Source: Acidobacteriota bacterium
Lineage (GTDB): Bacteria > Acidobacteriota > Vicinamibacteria > Vicinamibacterales > UBA823
Direction: 5' to 3'
Length of the DNA: 64,000 bases
Assembly: GCA_002730525.1 (NCBI GenBank)
Contig: PCAK01000044.1
Coordinates: 168,236 to 232,235 of the forward strand
Shown: positions 25,793 through 34,260 of the stretch, in pieces
Layout: each line of letters starts with the position of its first letter
How positions within the stretch are numbered: position 1 is the first letter of the stretch
Made by a program: the position numbers and the translations under genes
The notes under the pieces: model-generated
What the model was told of the DNA's origin: nothing
Databases searched by the model: none
What the model saw: only the letters and a program-made list of their open reading frames with translations

Positions 25793-27517
25793 TCAGCGTT
25801 CGTAGGTCGGGATGAACGTGATCGGGCGCGCGGCCGTGAACGTGTCCGAAAACATGTCGGTGCGCGGCACCCCGTCGAGGTCGCGCCCGACCGGCAAGCC
25901 GAGCACGTACAGCACCGTGGGCACCACGTCGACGATCGAGCCGCGCGCCAGGCGACCGGCCTGGACGTTGGCACCGTACGCCAGCATGAACCCGTCGGGT
26001 GCGCGCTCATGTGTCCCGGAGAGGTCGGGATCCCCGAACGCCCGCGCCAGGAGGCGGGAGCCGAGGGCGACCGGCTCCATGCCGAACCCCGACACGATCA
26101 GGAGCAAATCTTCCGGCCCCTGTGATGCCATCAGGACGCCGATTCGGTCGTCGATGGAGCGGTAGGAGTCTTCGAGCACCTGGCCGAACTGCCGCTCCTC
26201 GTCCTCCGACACATCGCCGAACGCGCGCGGCATCGCGTACCGCAGGAAGCGATGGCCGATCGGGTCAAGCCCCTGGAACCGCACCGCGACGACCTGAGCG
26301 TCCAGACGCCCCTGGAGCATCGCGGTCACATCATCGTACAGCTCATCGCGCGCGACCGAGGACGACGCGGTCACCGGTTCCACGCCGATCGCCTCCGCAG
26401 CCTGCAGCGCCGCGCGCCGCACGAGCGGGAGCACGTCGGCCGGGTAGGCCACGTCGGCCGCCACGGTATCGATCGGTGAGTCGGTCAGCAGATGCAGTTG
26501 ATCGCTGACGAGATAGCCGTGGACCGGCTGCGCCGGATGCGTCAGCGGCATGCCGACGACCCCGACGGAGACGCCGACTCCGCTGAGAATGTTCCAGAGG
26601 GGTCTGGCGCGGAGCGCGCCGGAGGTGTTCGGTACTTCGGTCAGGAAGCCGAGCCTGACGAGCCCCTGCGCAAAGCTACGCTGCGGCAGGAGCTCGATCA
26701 CGGCCTGACCGGCCAGCGGTCGATAGGTCGACGTCGATTGAATCCCGTGCTGCGGTGGATACTTCCCGGTGGCGACGGCGGCCCACACCGGACCGGGCTG
26801 AGTCGGACGAAGCGTCGCCAGATGGAACGACGCGCCGGTATCGAGCAGCCTCCCGAAATTCGGGAGGCTGCCGTCCGCGGCCGCGGGCGAAATGAACTCG
26901 AGTGACGCACCGTCGAGCAAGACCACCATGACGTGCGGCGATGCGTCACTCGTCGGCATCCAGCTGCCGACATCCAGGCGGCTCGACTCCAGCGGGCGGT
27001 CGATACCGACCCCGCGTGCCACCAGTGGCAGGCCAACCGACGCTGCGACGGCCAGCGCCAGGAGCGCGCCCCCGACGCGGCTCCCCCGCCGTCCGAACGA
27101 ATAGTGAACGACCGCGATCGTCAATAGGGACAGCGCGCAGAGGCTCGTGGCCACCGCGCCGACGGTCATCCGCCGCGCCGCCTCGGCCTCCAGCGCCGGC
27201 TGCAACCCACGCAGGTTGAGCCACATCAGGCCCGACGCCCCCATCGCCGCAGCCGCACTCAGCCAGGCCAGAAGACGCAGACTGAGCCATCCCGGCGACA
27301 TCGGACTCCGAGCGACGAGTTGCCTGATCACGATGAGCGCGTAGAACAACACCGTGAGATTGACGCCATAGAACAGCCAGACCGTGGCAGCCAGCGGCGC
27401 GAGGTCGGCGGGATGCAGCGCCAGGTGAGGGTTGAGCTGCAGGATCAGAATGGTCACGTACGCCGCGACCAGCGTGCCGCCGACCACCGAGTTGCTCAAC
27501 ATGCGCAGATAGCGCAT
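25793..27517 (-). CDS. Membrane-anchored alkaline-phosphatase-superfamily protein
   Basis: 574 aa with about five N-terminal membrane helices (residues about 10-165) and a large soluble C-terminal domain of the type I phosphodiesterase/AlkP fold. The fold markers are MVVLLDGAS (first metal Asp), GPVWAAVATGKYPPQHG, FQGLDPIGHRFLRY (Asp and His) and SGTHERAPDG. The usual SDHG metal motif reads VSGFGME, so two metal ligands appear replaced. It could be a variant enzyme or one with altered metal binding. Divergent from pyrK. Function unknown. Confidence 0.65.
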   Translation of the reverse strand: MRYLRMLSNSVVGGTLVAAYVTILILQLNPHLALHPADLAPLAATVWLFYGVNLTVLFYALIVIRQLVARSPMSPGWLSLRLLAWLSAAAAMGASGLMWLNLRGLQPALEAEAARRMTVGAVATSLCALSLLTIAVVHYSFGRRGSRVGGALLALAVAASVGLPLVARGVGIDRPLESSRLDVGSWMPTSDASPHVMVVLLDGASLEFISPAAADGSLPNFGRLLDTGASFHLATLRPTQPGPVWAAVATGKYPPQHGIQSTSTYRPLAGQAVIELLPQRSFAQGLVRLGFLTEVPNTSGALRARPLWNILSGVGVSVGVVGMPLTHPAQPVHGYLVSDQLHLLTDSPIDTVAADVAYPADVLPLVRRAALQAAEAIGVEPVTASSSVARDELYDDVTAMLQGRLDAQVVAVRFQGLDPIGHRFLRYAMPRAFGDVSEDEERQFGQVLEDSYRSIDDRIGVLMASQGPEDLLLIVSGFGMEPVALGSRLLARAFGDPDLSGTHERAPDGFMLAYGANVQAGRLARGSIVDVVPTVLYVLGLPVGRDLDGVPRTDMFSDTFTAARPITFIPTYER

Positions 27518-27637
27518 CGCGTCGTGACCCTCTCCTGCTCTTCTCGCCGACGTGGTCTACCGATTATGCCAAGGTTGCCCGATCGATGCACCCGCGCGCG
27601 ACACGAACGGCTTCAACCTTCAAGGTATACTGCGATC

Positions 27638-28468
27638 ATGCCGGTCGATCTGGATGCGCGCGTCGTGTCTAACGTCCGCCTGTCAGCCGACTACAACGTC
27701 GTGCATCTCGAGGCGCCGTCGCTCGCGGCCGACGCCGAGCCTGGCCAGTTCGTCATGGTCAAGCCCACCTTCGGACTCCGGCCGCTTCTGCGACGCCCGT
27801 TCTCGATCTTTGAACTACTCACCGACGCTGGCGGGACCCCGACCGGATTCTCGCTGCTCAACAAGCGGATTGGCGTCGGGACCGAGCTGCTGTACAGGGT
27901 CGAGATCGATCAGCGCATCGGATGCCTCGGCCCGTTGGGCGCGGGTTTCGCGGCGGTCGACCCGCCCGAGACCGCGTGGATGGTCGCCGGCGGCGTCGGA
28001 CTCGCGCCGTTCCTGACCCTGGCATCCGAACTGAAGCGGCGCGGCACGCCGGCGCGGCTCTTCTACGGGAGTCGCAGCGCCGGCGACCTGTTCTATCTCG
28101 ACGCCTTTACGCGGCTCGACGTGCGGCTCGTCCTGACAACCGAGGACGGAAGCCAGGGTGAAGCGGGGCTCGTAACGACACCGCTCGCGCGCGAACTCGA
28201 ACGCGCCGAGGCGACGCGACCGACAGTCTACGCCTGTGGTCCGACACCGATGATGCGCGCCGTGGCCGCTCTGGCGGCAACCCACGATCGACCATGCCAG
28301 GTGTCGCTGGAGCCCGTCATGGGTTGTGGCATGGGCGGGTGCTACAGCTGTGTCGTCCCGACCCGGGCCACTCCTGACGCCGCCGTGCACCTAGTCCGCG
28401 GGTGCATCGACGGCCCGGTGTTCGACGCGCAACGAGTCGTCTGGGATCGGTTGGCGCCGGTGGCCTAG
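27638..28468 (+). CDS. pyrK: Dihydroorotate dehydrogenase electron transfer subunit
   Basis: Partner of class IB PyrD, passing electrons from dihydroorotate to NAD via FAD and a [2Fe-2S] cluster. 276 aa. RPFSIFEL is the FAD site, AGGVGLAPFLTLA the NAD-binding turn, and CGMGGCYSC with a later Cys (GCIDGPVF) is the iron-sulfur loop. Followed by pyrD after 30 nt. Marks this organism as using the NAD-linked class IB enzyme. Confidence 0.93.
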   Translation: MPVDLDARVVSNVRLSADYNVVHLEAPSLAADAEPGQFVMVKPTFGLRPLLRRPFSIFELLTDAGGTPTGFSLLNKRIGVGTELLYRVEIDQRIGCLGPLGAGFAAVDPPETAWMVAGGVGLAPFLTLASELKRRGTPARLFYGSRSAGDLFYLDAFTRLDVRLVLTTEDGSQGEAGLVTTPLARELERAEATRPTVYACGPTPMMRAVAALAATHDRPCQVSLEPVMGCGMGGCYSCVVPTRATPDAAVHLVRGCIDGPVFDAQRVVWDRLAPVA

Positions 28469-28498
28469 CGGTTGCGCGCCGCCAAGACATACGCAGTG

Positions 28499-29434
28499 AT
28501 GGATCTAAGTGTTGAAATCGGTTCGCTCCGCTTGAGGAACCCGCTGATTGCAGCGAGTGGCTGCTTCGGCTACGGCGTGGAGTACGCCGACATGGTTGAT
28601 CTGGCGACCCTCGGCGGCATCGCCGTCAAGGGATTGTTCCTCGCCGAGCGTGAGGGCCACGACCCACCGCGCATCGTCGAGACGCCGGCCGGGATGCTCA
28701 ACGCCATCGGGCTGCAGGGCATCGGCGTCCACCGTTTCGTCGACGAGAAGCTTCCGGAACTGCGCGCACGAAACGCCACTGTCATCGTCAACGTCTGCGG
28801 CAGCACGATCGACGAGTACGTGGAGGTCTCGCGCGTCCTCAGCGACGCGGAGGGCGTGGGCGCCATCGAACTGAACATCTCGTGTCCAAACATTAAGGCC
28901 GGCGGCATGACCTTCGGCTGCAGTGCCACGGGCACGCGCGACGTCGTGCAGGCCGTACGGCGAGTGACGACTCTGCCGCTCATCCCGAAGCTGACGCCGA
29001 ATGTCACCGATGTCGCCGGTATCGCGGTCGCCGCGGAGGAGGCCGGAGCCGACGCTGTGTCGCTCGTGAACACCTTCCTGGCCATGGCCATCGACGTGGA
29101 AACGCGACGCCCGAAACTATCGAACGGCGTCGGGGGCCTCAGCGGTCCGGCGATCCGACCGATCGCCGTCCGGATGGTTCATGAATGCCGGCAGGCCGTG
29201 CAGATCCCTATCGTCGGAATGGGTGGCATCATGACGGCAACCGACGTGCTCGAATTCATGATCGCCGGCGCGACCGCCGTGCAGGTCGGCACGGCCAATT
29301 TCATCGACCCGACCATCTGGCCCAAACTGCTCGCTAGCCTCGAGGAGTATCTCGGCCGGCACGAAGTGGCGCGAGTGCGCGACGTGATCGGCACACTCGA
29401 GCTGACGGAACACAAGGGATGGAGCAACTCCTAG
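28499..29434 (+). CDS. pyrD: Dihydroorotate dehydrogenase, class IB catalytic subunit
   Basis: Oxidises dihydroorotate to orotate with FMN. 311 aa from ATG 28499 (MDLSVEIGSLRLRNP); a TTG at 28472 would add 9 residues. The catalytic cysteine is in NISCPNIKAGG near residue 130, which is the class I Cys. GGIMTATDVLEFMIAGA is the FMN phosphate site. Overlaps the pyrF start by 16 nt. Confidence 0.94.
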   Translation: MDLSVEIGSLRLRNPLIAASGCFGYGVEYADMVDLATLGGIAVKGLFLAEREGHDPPRIVETPAGMLNAIGLQGIGVHRFVDEKLPELRARNATVIVNVCGSTIDEYVEVSRVLSDAEGVGAIELNISCPNIKAGGMTFGCSATGTRDVVQAVRRVTTLPLIPKLTPNVTDVAGIAVAAEEAGADAVSLVNTFLAMAIDVETRRPKLSNGVGGLSGPAIRPIAVRMVHECRQAVQIPIVGMGGIMTATDVLEFMIAGATAVQVGTANFIDPTIWPKLLASLEEYLGRHEVARVRDVIGTLELTEHKGWSNS

Positions 29435-30108
29435 TCGCGCTCGACGTGAACTCGGCCGACCGGGCCCTGGCCCTGGCCGACGCACTGCATGGCCACGTCG
29501 GCGGCTTCAAAGTCGGCAGCCAGCTCTACACGGCCGCCGGACCTGACGTCGTGCGATCGCTCGCGGGCCGAGGCGAACGCGTCTTTCTCGATCTGAAGTT
29601 CCACGACATTCCGAATACCGTCGCGGGCGCCGTGCGGTCCGCCGCCGAGGTCGGCGTCTGGATGCTGACCGTGCACGCGTCTGGGGGCGAAGCGATGCTA
29701 CGCGCCGCGCACGAGGCGAGTGGTGAGGAGGGGCCGCGGATCGTCGCGGTGACCGTCTTGACGAGCCTGGACGACGCGTCGCTCGCCAGGCTGGGCGTGA
29801 CACGGCCGCTGGTCGATCATGTCGTGGCGCTCGCTGAAACCGCCCGGCGCGCCGGCATCGACGGCGTCGTGGCGTCGCCTCGGGAAATAGAACCGATCCG
29901 CGCCGCCTGCGGCCCGGATTTCACGATCGTCACCCCAGGCATCAGACCGGCGTCGGCGGCCGCCGGCGCCGACGACCAGGCGCGCACGGCAACGGCCGCG
30001 AGCGCCATTGCTCGAGGCGCGAACTATCTCGTCATCGGCCGCCCGATCATCGCAGCACCCGATCCCGTCGGCGCGGCACAGCAGCTGGCCGAGGAGATCT
30101 CCGCGTGA
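29419..30108 (+). CDS. pyrF: Orotidine 5'-phosphate decarboxylase
   Basis: Decarboxylates OMP to UMP, the last de novo step. 229 aa TIM barrel. DLKFHDIPNT near residue 58 carries the catalytic Lys/Asp network. TPGIRP and VIGRPI are phosphate-binding loops. Start overlaps pyrD; the stop overlaps the glutaredoxin-like gene. Confidence 0.95.
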   Translation: MEQLLVALDVNSADRALALADALHGHVGGFKVGSQLYTAAGPDVVRSLAGRGERVFLDLKFHDIPNTVAGAVRSAAEVGVWMLTVHASGGEAMLRAAHEASGEEGPRIVAVTVLTSLDDASLARLGVTRPLVDHVVALAETARRAGIDGVVASPREIEPIRAACGPDFTIVTPGIRPASAAAGADDQARTATAASAIARGANYLVIGRPIIAAPDPVGAAQQLAEEISA

Positions 30109-30347
30109 CGCGCCGCCTCGTGGTCTACTCGAAGCCCGACTGCCCCCTCTGCGACATCCTGAAGGCTCAACTCGACAGCCTCGACGCGCGGGTGGCCTTG
30201 GACGTCAAGATCGTCGACATCACGACCGATGCCAGCCTGGAGGAAGATTTCCGACTCGAGGTCCCCGTGCTGTTCGTAGACGGCCGCAAGGCGGCCGTGG
30301 GAAAGATCGAAGACGCCGAGTTGGTACGGATCCTGGAAGATCGCTAA
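30105..30347 (+). CDS. Glutaredoxin-like (DUF836) protein
   Basis: 80-aa thioredoxin-fold protein. The redox motif CPLC is at residues 13-16 (KPDCPLCDILKAQL). VPVLFVDGRKA near residue 50 supplies the cis-proline. Overlaps pyrF by 4 nt, so they are coupled. Partner and substrate unknown. Confidence 0.8.
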   Translation: MTRRLVVYSKPDCPLCDILKAQLDSLDARVALDVKIVDITTDASLEEDFRLEVPVLFVDGRKAAVGKIEDAELVRILEDR

Positions 30348-30381
30348 GAAAGACCGAAGGAGATCGGCCCAGATACACGAC

Positions 30382-30413
30382 GGGCGCGACGGTTCGAAAG
30401 ACCCGCCGCGCCC
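30382..30413. terminator. Bidirectional hairpin between glutaredoxin-like gene and pal
   Basis: GGGCGCG (30382-30388) pairs with CGCGCCC (30407-30413), with further inner pairs around a TTCGAAAG loop. It lies between two convergent genes. There is no T run, so it may act as a factor-dependent or mRNA-stabilising structure. Confidence 0.5.
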
Positions 30414-30425
30414 GCAGAGTTCGAA

Positions 30426-30998
30426 CTACTTCGCGGTGATGATGAAGTTACCGCGGCGGTTCCTCGTCCAGCACGTTTCGGTCTCGTCGGTGCACACAGG
30501 CTCTTCCTCGCCCTTGCTCACCATCGCGACCCGACCCTCGGCGATGCCCAGGCTCGTCAGGTACTCGCGGACGGCCTGCGCCCGGCGCTCACCGAGTCCG
30601 AGGTTGTACTCGTTGGTGCCACGCTCGTCGCAGTGCCCCTCGACTATGATGCGCGTACTCGACCAGCGCTGCAGCCATTCCGCGTTCTGCTGGAGCGTCG
30701 CACGTGCCGGTCCGAGCAACTCCGCCTGGTCGTAGTCGAAGAAGATGTTGCTCAACGGCGCCTGCGCGTTCAACTCCGACAGGCTCATCCGCTCGAACAG
30801 TTCCTCTTCCGTCGGCGGCGGCGGCGGCGGTGGTGGTGGTGGTGGTGGTGGCGGTGGAGGCGGCGGAGGCGGTGGCGGCGGCTCTGCCGGCGGTGGTGCC
30901 GGCTCGGGCGGCGGCGGCTGCGGTCCACAGGCAAACGCCCCGACACCCAGCACAAGGCAGAGGCACGCGGCAAGAACGGCGCGATGACTACGATTCAT
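30426..30998 (-). CDS. pal: Peptidoglycan-associated lipoprotein (OmpA/Pal) with proline tract
   Basis: 190 aa. The N-terminal signal (residues 1-24) ends at AFAC, a weak lipobox. A run of 23 consecutive prolines follows, coded by a GGN-type repeat on the + strand, then the OmpA-like peptidoglycan-binding domain with FFDYDQAELL, EGHCDERGTNEYNLGLGERRA and GRVAMVSKGEE. Pal links the outer membrane to the wall through the Tol system, but no tol gene is near. The C-terminal CTDETETCW probably makes a disulfide. Confidence 0.9.
   Translation of the reverse strand: MNRSHRAVLAACLCLVLGVGAFACGPQPPPPEPAPPPAEPPPPPPPPPPPPPPPPPPPPPPPTEEELFERMSLSELNAQAPLSNIFFDYDQAELLGPARATLQQNAEWLQRWSSTRIIVEGHCDERGTNEYNLGLGERRAQAVREYLTSLGIAEGRVAMVSKGEEEPVCTDETETCWTRNRRGNFIITAK
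30813..30881. repeat. Trinucleotide microsatellite coding polyproline in pal
   Basis: 23 codons of type NGG on the + strand (CCN on the coding strand), including eight uninterrupted TGG (ACC read in the other frame) in the centre. The unit size is three, so slippage would lengthen or shorten the proline linker without a frameshift. Confidence 0.7.
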
Positions 30999-31098
30999 GG
31001 TGGAACTTCTCCTGTTTCCGATGCTCGGTACCCTTATCGGACGCCGAGGGAGTCCCTATACTCCCGCGGACCGGTCCTTTAAGGGGAGCGGTAGCAGG

Positions 31099-31128
31099 AG
31101 CTTACAAACTTCAGCCGAAATCTGTCAA
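31099..31128 (-). promoter_or_regulatory. Putative promoter of pal
   Basis: TTGACA (31128-31123) with an 18-nt spacer to TAAGCT (31104-31099) on the minus strand, about 100 nt before the pal ATG. The -10 is a moderate match. Confidence 0.4.
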
Positions 31129-31201
31129 TTCACAGTATTGCAACCGCCCGATCGCGCAATTTCGCCTGGAAAACGACACATCTTCACGCGGGGCGGCAGG
31201 G

Positions 31202-31447
31202 TCACCCGTCCCGGGCCTCGTCGTCATCTTCTCCGTCCTCCTCGTCGCCGTCCGCATGACCCGACGTCCGGCGGACCCCGTCGCCCTCGCCCTCGCCGTC
31301 CTCCGCCGACACGAAGTCCAGCTCGATCGGCGAGAGGCTGGTCACCTCGAGCATCCGGCCGCAGTCCTGGCAGCTGAGCGTGTCGCCACGGTCCACGTCG
31401 AAGTCGTCGACGTCGACATCGGCTTCGCATTCGGGACAGGTGGCCAT
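31202..31447 (-). CDS. LysW-like zinc-ribbon protein with acidic tail
   Basis: 81 aa, ATG at 31447. The N-terminal half is a zinc ribbon: CPEC at residues 4-7 and CQDC at 25-28 (SCQDCGRMLEVTSLSPIEL), as in LysW, the amino-group carrier of lysine/arginine synthesis. LysW proteins end in EDWGE to carry the substrate. Here the tail is a long Asp/Glu/Gly run ending ARDG, with no EDWGE, so it cannot act as a classical carrier. It could be a relative with another role. No lys or arg genes are adjacent. Confidence 0.65.
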   Translation of the reverse strand: MATCPECEADVDVDDFDVDRGDTLSCQDCGRMLEVTSLSPIELDFVSAEDGEGEGDGVRRTSGHADGDEEDGEDDDEARDG

Positions 31448-31561
31448 GTCTGAGCTCGGGCCGGGCCGCCGTACCCGGCGGTGACGCGGATTATAGCGAC
31501 AATCTCGGCTCTCCGGCAACGGTGAGCGCAGCAGGACGAAGCACGCGCCAGGCTGGATACA

Positions 31562-32308
31562 ATGCTTCGGAACGATGATGTCCGAACGACCACGATGACC
31601 GTCAAGACCGTTGCCGTCGCCGCGGGCCAATCAGAGGTCGCCGAGCGATTCGCGGCTGCCCTGCTCTCGGCCGAGCATCGTCCAGTGACACTCGCGTCGA
31701 CCGAGTCACTGGTGACACGGCTCGGCGACGAGAGTAACTCGATCGATCTCTTGATTCTCGACCTGCAACTCGAGCCCCGGGGACTCGCATTGGTCGAGAG
31801 GATTCTCGCCGTCACCGCCGAGCAGGCTCGACTACCGATTCTCGTGTTCAGCGGCAGCGTCACGTCGACCGACGAGGTTCGACGACTGTCGACCCTTGGA
31901 ATCGCGGGCTATGTCAACGAACACTGCGCAGCCCAGCAGATCCTCCCGGCCCTGGCGCCGCATCTGTTTCCGGACAGCTTCAACCGCCGCAGCAGCGCGC
32001 GCGTGACGCTCGCCATTCCGATCGCCTACCGCGTCGGCGATTCGCTCAACTCGGCCACGACGCTCGGGCTGAGCAAGGGCGGCGTGGCGATCCGCACGAT
32101 GACGCCGCTGGACCTGTTCTCGCAGGTCGAGGTGCGCTTCCGCCTGCCTGGCGTCAAGCGGGAGATCGAAGCCGCGGCCCGCGTCACCTGGACCGACGCG
32201 CGCGTCGGCATGGGCCTGCAATTCGAACGGATCGACGCGACCGACCAGGCCGCGGTCGACGATTTCGTCGACCAGCACCTCGATCCGTCGAGCCCGTCCG
32301 CGACCTGA
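31562..32308 (+). CDS. Receiver-like plus PilZ domain protein
   Basis: 248 aa. Residues about 15-130 have a response-regulator fold with a putative phospho-acceptor in LLILDLQL and VFSGS as the switch Ser; the usual acidic pair and the conserved Lys (here GYVNEH) are missing, so it may be a pseudo-receiver. Residues about 140-235 match PilZ: RRSSARVTLAIPIAYR (RxxxR-like) and LSKGGVAI, close to the c-di-GMP motif (D/N)xSxxG. It could couple c-di-GMP to motility or surface structures. Confidence 0.65.
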   Translation: MLRNDDVRTTTMTVKTVAVAAGQSEVAERFAAALLSAEHRPVTLASTESLVTRLGDESNSIDLLILDLQLEPRGLALVERILAVTAEQARLPILVFSGSVTSTDEVRRLSTLGIAGYVNEHCAAQQILPALAPHLFPDSFNRRSSARVTLAIPIAYRVGDSLNSATTLGLSKGGVAIRTMTPLDLFSQVEVRFRLPGVKREIEAAARVTWTDARVGMGLQFERIDATDQAAVDDFVDQHLDPSSPSAT

Positions 32309-32320
32309 GACTGGCTAAGG

Positions 32321-32350
32321 TTGACACTTCTTTTTCGATAGGCGTACGAT
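32321..32350 (+). promoter_or_regulatory. Promoter of the ABC/DUF4340 operon
   Basis: TTGACA (32321-32326), 18-nt spacer and TACGAT (32345-32350). It lies 117 nt upstream of the ABC ATPase ATG at 32467. Confidence 0.5.
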
Positions 32351-32466
32351 CAGGGTTTCGAGCTTCATCCGACCGCGTCAACGAATTCCCGCGGCCATAG
32401 TCGAGCGAACGGACACGGCCACCCTGGGTCGACCGTGGCTCGGCGGGTCGGCACAGAGACGAACAG

Positions 32467-33468
32467 ATGATCGAGGTTTCACATCTCACGAAGTCGTACG
32501 GATCGGTCACCGCCGTCGACGACATCAGCTTTCGGGTCGAGGCAGGCGAGATTCTCGGATTCCTCGGCCCGAACGGCGCCGGCAAGACGACGACGATGCG
32601 GGTGCTGACCGGCTACATGCCGGCCACCGAGGGCCGCGCCCTCGTCGCCGGATTCGACGTCTTCGAGCAGCCGATCGAAGCCAAGCGCCGCACCGGCTAC
32701 CTCCCCGAGACCCCCCCGCTCTATCCCGAAATGACGGTTCATGAATATCTGAGCTTCGTCGCGCGGATCAAGGGTGTACCGGGGGGCGAGCGCGAGCAGC
32801 GAGTGACCTCATCGATGGAGCGGACGCGGATTGACGACATGGCCGACCGGCACTGCGGGAAGCTCTCGAAGGGCTACCGGCAACGAGTCGGCCTGGCTCA
32901 GGCGATCCTTCACAATCCAGACGTCTTGATCCTCGACGAGCCCACGGCCGGCCTCGACCCGAAGCAGATCATCGAAACGCGTGAACTGATCAAAGGCTTG
33001 GCCGGCGACCACACCATCATCCTGAGCACACACATCCTGCCCGAAGTGTCGCAGACCTGCCAGCGGGTCGTCATCATCAACCGAGGGCGGGTCGTCGCAG
33101 AGGACACACCGGACAACCTCACCGCGCGCCTCCGCGGCGCCGAGACGGTATCGCTGGAAATGGACACGAACGGCGCCGACCCCACGCCGGCCCTGTCGGC
33201 GGTCGACGGCGTCACCCGCGTCACGGTGACCCCCGGCGCGGCGGGCCTGAGCAGAACCGAAGTCGAAACGGTGCAGGGCCGGGACCTGCGCCGCGATCTG
33301 GCGCGCACCGTCGTGACCAATGGCTGGGGGCTCCTGGAACTTCGCTCGATGCGGATGAGCCTCGAGGAGATCTTCCTGCACCTGACGACCGAAGAGACCG
33401 ACGAAGACGAGGGCGGAGCCGACCTCGCCACGGCGACGGCGTCCGCAGCGGAGAACGAAGATGCGTAA
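32467..33468 (+). CDS. ABC transporter ATP-binding protein (GldA-like)
   Basis: 333 aa. Walker A is GPNGAGKTT near residue 36, the signature LSKGYRQRVGLAQ lies near residue 135 and Walker B is VLILDEPTAGLDP near residue 155. It then has a C-terminal regulatory stretch and an acidic tail. It powers the permease encoded next; start overlap of 8 nt. The operon as a whole resembles gldA-gldF-gldG of gliding bacteria, but the same cassette is present in many non-gliding Acidobacteria. Confidence 0.9.
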   Translation: MIEVSHLTKSYGSVTAVDDISFRVEAGEILGFLGPNGAGKTTTMRVLTGYMPATEGRALVAGFDVFEQPIEAKRRTGYLPETPPLYPEMTVHEYLSFVARIKGVPGGEREQRVTSSMERTRIDDMADRHCGKLSKGYRQRVGLAQAILHNPDVLILDEPTAGLDPKQIIETRELIKGLAGDHTIILSTHILPEVSQTCQRVVIINRGRVVAEDTPDNLTARLRGAETVSLEMDTNGADPTPALSAVDGVTRVTVTPGAAGLSRTEVETVQGRDLRRDLARTVVTNGWGLLELRSMRMSLEEIFLHLTTEETDEDEGGADLATATASAAENEDA

Positions 33469-34234
33469 CGCGCTGGCCATCGCGCAGAAGGAGATCGCGT
33501 CGTACTTCGCGTCGCCGATCGCCTACGTGCTCATCGGGTTCTTCGCACTGCTGTTCGGCTACTTCTACAGCGCGATCCTGACCTTCTTTCTCCGACAGAG
33601 CTTGCAGGTCGGTCAGTTCGGATTCGGCGGGCCGACGACGATCAACGTCAATCAGGATCTGATCCGCCCATTGATGATCAACGCGACGGTCATTTTGCTG
33701 TTCGTCCTGCCGATGGTGACGATGCGCAGCTACTCGGAAGAGAAGCGGTCGGGCACGATCGAACTCCTCCTGACATCTCCGCTGAGCGATCTGCAGATCA
33801 TTCTGGGCAAGTTCCTCGGCGCGATGGCGCTGTACTGCGTCATGCTGGCGACCACGCTGGTACACGTTGGCATGCTCTTCATGTACGGCGAGCCCGAGTG
33901 GCTGCCCGTCGCCACCGGCTATCTCGGCCTCTTGCTCCTCGGCGGATGCTTCGTCTCGGTGGGCCTCCTGATCTCGAGCATGACGAAGAATCAGGCGGTG
34001 TCGGGCATGGCGACGTTCGCGGTGTTCCTGATGCTGTGGGTCATCAACTGGATGGCCGACACGGCCGGCCCGGTGACGCAGGGCGTACTGAACTACCTGT
34101 CGATCACCGAGCACTTCGACGACTTCTCGCGCGGCGTCCTCGACACGAAGCACATCGTGTACTACCTGAGCTTCATCATGTTCGGGCTGTTCCTGACGGC
34201 GAAGTCGGTGGACAGCGAGCGCTGGCGAGGCTAG
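33461..34234 (+). CDS. ABC transporter permease (GldF-like)
   Basis: 257 aa with six membrane helices. The segment MRSYSEEKRSGTIELLLTSPL near residue 90 is a hallmark of ABC-2 type permeases. It works with the upstream ATPase, probably moving an envelope component or acting as a mechanical export complex. The GldG-like gene follows after 26 nt. Confidence 0.88.
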   Translation: MRNALAIAQKEIASYFASPIAYVLIGFFALLFGYFYSAILTFFLRQSLQVGQFGFGGPTTINVNQDLIRPLMINATVILLFVLPMVTMRSYSEEKRSGTIELLLTSPLSDLQIILGKFLGAMALYCVMLATTLVHVGMLFMYGEPEWLPVATGYLGLLLLGGCFVSVGLLISSMTKNQAVSGMATFAVFLMLWVINWMADTAGPVTQGVLNYLSITEHFDDFSRGVLDTKHIVYYLSFIMFGLFLTAKSVDSERWRG

Positions 34235-34260
34235 CCGCGACGCGGCCTGGGATCACAGAG

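Noticed and set aside
30813..30900. Possible CRISPR or minisatellite
   Set aside because: Repeat unit of three bases in a coding frame; no spacers.
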